8,493 bases of DNA from an uncultured Lachnoanaerobaculum sp. (GTDB lineage Bacteria; Bacillota; Clostridia; Lachnospirales; Lachnospiraceae), in assembly GCA_916720285.1 (NCBI GenBank), contig CAKAQP010000099.1:1-8493 (forward strand), in the 5' to 3' direction. A program made the position numbers and the translations under genes. Shown piece after piece: positions 8,076-8,493 of this stretch (within the stretch, counting starts at the first letter, position 1; every line of letters starts with the position of its first letter). Below the pieces are notes generated by a model, which made no database searches, was not told the DNA's origin, and saw only the letters and a list, made by a program, of their open reading frames with translations.

Positions 8076-8220
8076 ATTGTGCGAAGAAAGCTTTTGTTAC
8101 GATCTTGATTTCGCTTTTTTTCTTTCTCTTACGATGCACTACTCCGAAACAGCATCCGCCGAATCCTTCGATAACTGTTTACCTCGTCAGCTAGGGGAAT
8201 CCCCGAAGCCCTGGCGCTAA
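8076..8220 (-). ncRNA. glmS ribozyme/riboswitch in the glmS 5' leader
   Basis: Self-cleaving RNA that uses glucosamine-6-phosphate as a cofactor; cleavage lowers glmS mRNA, giving feedback control. Minus-strand core elements match the class. The cleavage site is A|GCGCC, between 8218 and 8217. Then come a P1 hairpin built on GGGG/CCCC, GACGAGG (8188-8182), a P2 pairing of AAACAG (8180-8175) with CUGUUU (8152-8147), the pseudoknot hairpin CGAA-GGA-UUCG (8170-8160) running into GGCGGAUG, and GGCGG (8160-8156) able to pair with GCGCC. The peripheral part has GUGC (8139-8136) closing on GCAC (8082-8079), with AGAAAG/CUUUCU inside. The A-rich P4/P4.1 region is short of GC pairs but complete. It ends about 27 nt before the glmS start codon. 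Confidence 0.93.
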
Positions 8221-8252
8221 TTTTCCCTCATTCCTCAGTAAAGAAAAATTTG

Positions 8253-8265
8253 TGTTATGATAACA
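8253..8265. repeat. Perfect 13-bp palindrome over the predicted glmS -10
   Basis: TGTTAT-G-ATAACA is a perfect inverted repeat with a 1-nt centre. It overlaps the proposed -10 hexamer of glmS, a position suited to a repressor operator. AT-rich palindromes arise by chance fairly often, so a regulatory role is only suggested. Confidence 0.35.
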
Positions 8266-8285
8266 TATGAAAAAGAAATTTGGAA
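8257..8285 (-). promoter_or_regulatory. Possible glmS promoter
   Basis: On the minus strand, TATCAT (plus-strand 8262-8257) could be the -10, with TTCCAA (8285-8280) as a weak -35 at 17-nt spacing. Transcription would start near 8249, about 30 nt before the ribozyme cleavage site. The -35 match is poor (3 of 6). Confidence 0.35.
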
Positions 8286-8292
8286 TGCTTTT

Positions 8293-8331
8293 TTGCAAAA
8301 ATTTAAAAAATTATATAAAATATGGTAGAAT
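8293..8331 (+). promoter_or_regulatory. Probable sigma-A promoter of the small membrane protein gene
   Basis: TTGCAA (8293-8298), a 17-nt spacer and TAAAAT (8316-8321) form a reasonable sigma-A promoter in a very AT-rich stretch. An alternative is the extended -10 TGGTAGAAT ending at 8331, which has no good -35. Either drives transcription to the right, divergent from glmS. Confidence 0.5.
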
Positions 8332-8365
8332 AATCATATGTAAATACGTAAATAGGAGGGTAAGT

Positions 8366-8493
8366 ATGAGCGCCAGATTATTATTTATAGGATTAATGGT
8401 ATTCTTAGGAGTTTGCTTTACTGCTATAGCACTTTGGATTAGAACTATGCTGAAGAAAAGTTCGGTATACGGTATGCGTGGAGCGACAAATAA
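8366..8493 (+). CDS. Small predicted membrane protein, 3'-truncated by the window
   Basis: ATG follows AGGAGGG (8354-8360) at 5 nt, a very strong ribosome binding site, and a promoter lies just upstream, so this short start is credible. The 42 visible codons have no stop. The N-terminus MSAR is followed by one hydrophobic segment (about residues 5-25, LLFIGLMVFLGVCFTAIALW), then a positive stretch with IRTMLKK and SSVYGMRGATN. This suggests a single membrane helix with an N-out or uncleaved anchor topology and a cytoplasmic tail, or the first helix of a longer protein. The VYGMRGAT part faintly recalls the 'GYRT' segment of SdpI-like proteins, too weak to name. It is divergent from glmS with separate promoters. 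Confidence 0.7.
   Translation, partial: MSARLLFIGLMVFLGVCFTAIALWIRTMLKKSSVYGMRGATN

Overview
The window looks like a low-GC Firmicute, most likely a Clostridia member (Lachnospiraceae-like). The clues are AT-rich coding, strong AGGAGG-type ribosome binding sites, and a glmS gene preceded by a glmS ribozyme. The genus cannot be fixed from sequence alone. The window joins the end of an anti-phage defence operon to a conserved housekeeping locus.

Left part (1-5703, + strand): three co-oriented genes with gaps or overlaps of 26 nt and -8 nt, so probably one transcription unit. First is the restriction/helicase subunit (Res) of a type III restriction-modification system, missing its N-terminus at the window edge. 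Its Mod partner is not visible and is expected upstream. Next is an OLD-family ATPase with a C-terminal TOPRIM nuclease domain. Last, overlapping it, is an unusually short UvrD-like SF1 helicase. The OLD+UvrD pair has the composition of the Gabija system (GajA/GajB), but the helicase is only 363 aa, so it is either a compact Gabija variant or a relative.

Junction (5704-6207): a short ORF that reads as the decayed C-terminal end of a DUF4143-type AAA ATPase, then about 200 bp without a convincing gene. Those 200 bp carry two clear inverted repeats. One is well placed to end transcription of the convergent glmS gene. This looks like a recombination seam between the defence cargo and the chromosome backbone.

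Right part (6208-8493): complete glmS on the - strand, its ribozyme in the 5' leader, a divergent AT-rich promoter region with a perfect 13-bp palindrome, and the start of a small single-pass membrane protein gene on the + strand that runs off the window.

The left genes would act together against foreign DNA: Res cuts DNA unmodified at the type III site, and the OLD/UvrD pair would nick DNA or sense its ends. glmS makes glucosamine-6-phosphate for the cell wall, and its ribozyme gives feedback control. The defence genes sit directly past the 3' end of glmS, a known insertion hotspot (attTn7), but no Tn7-type ends or transposase are visible here.
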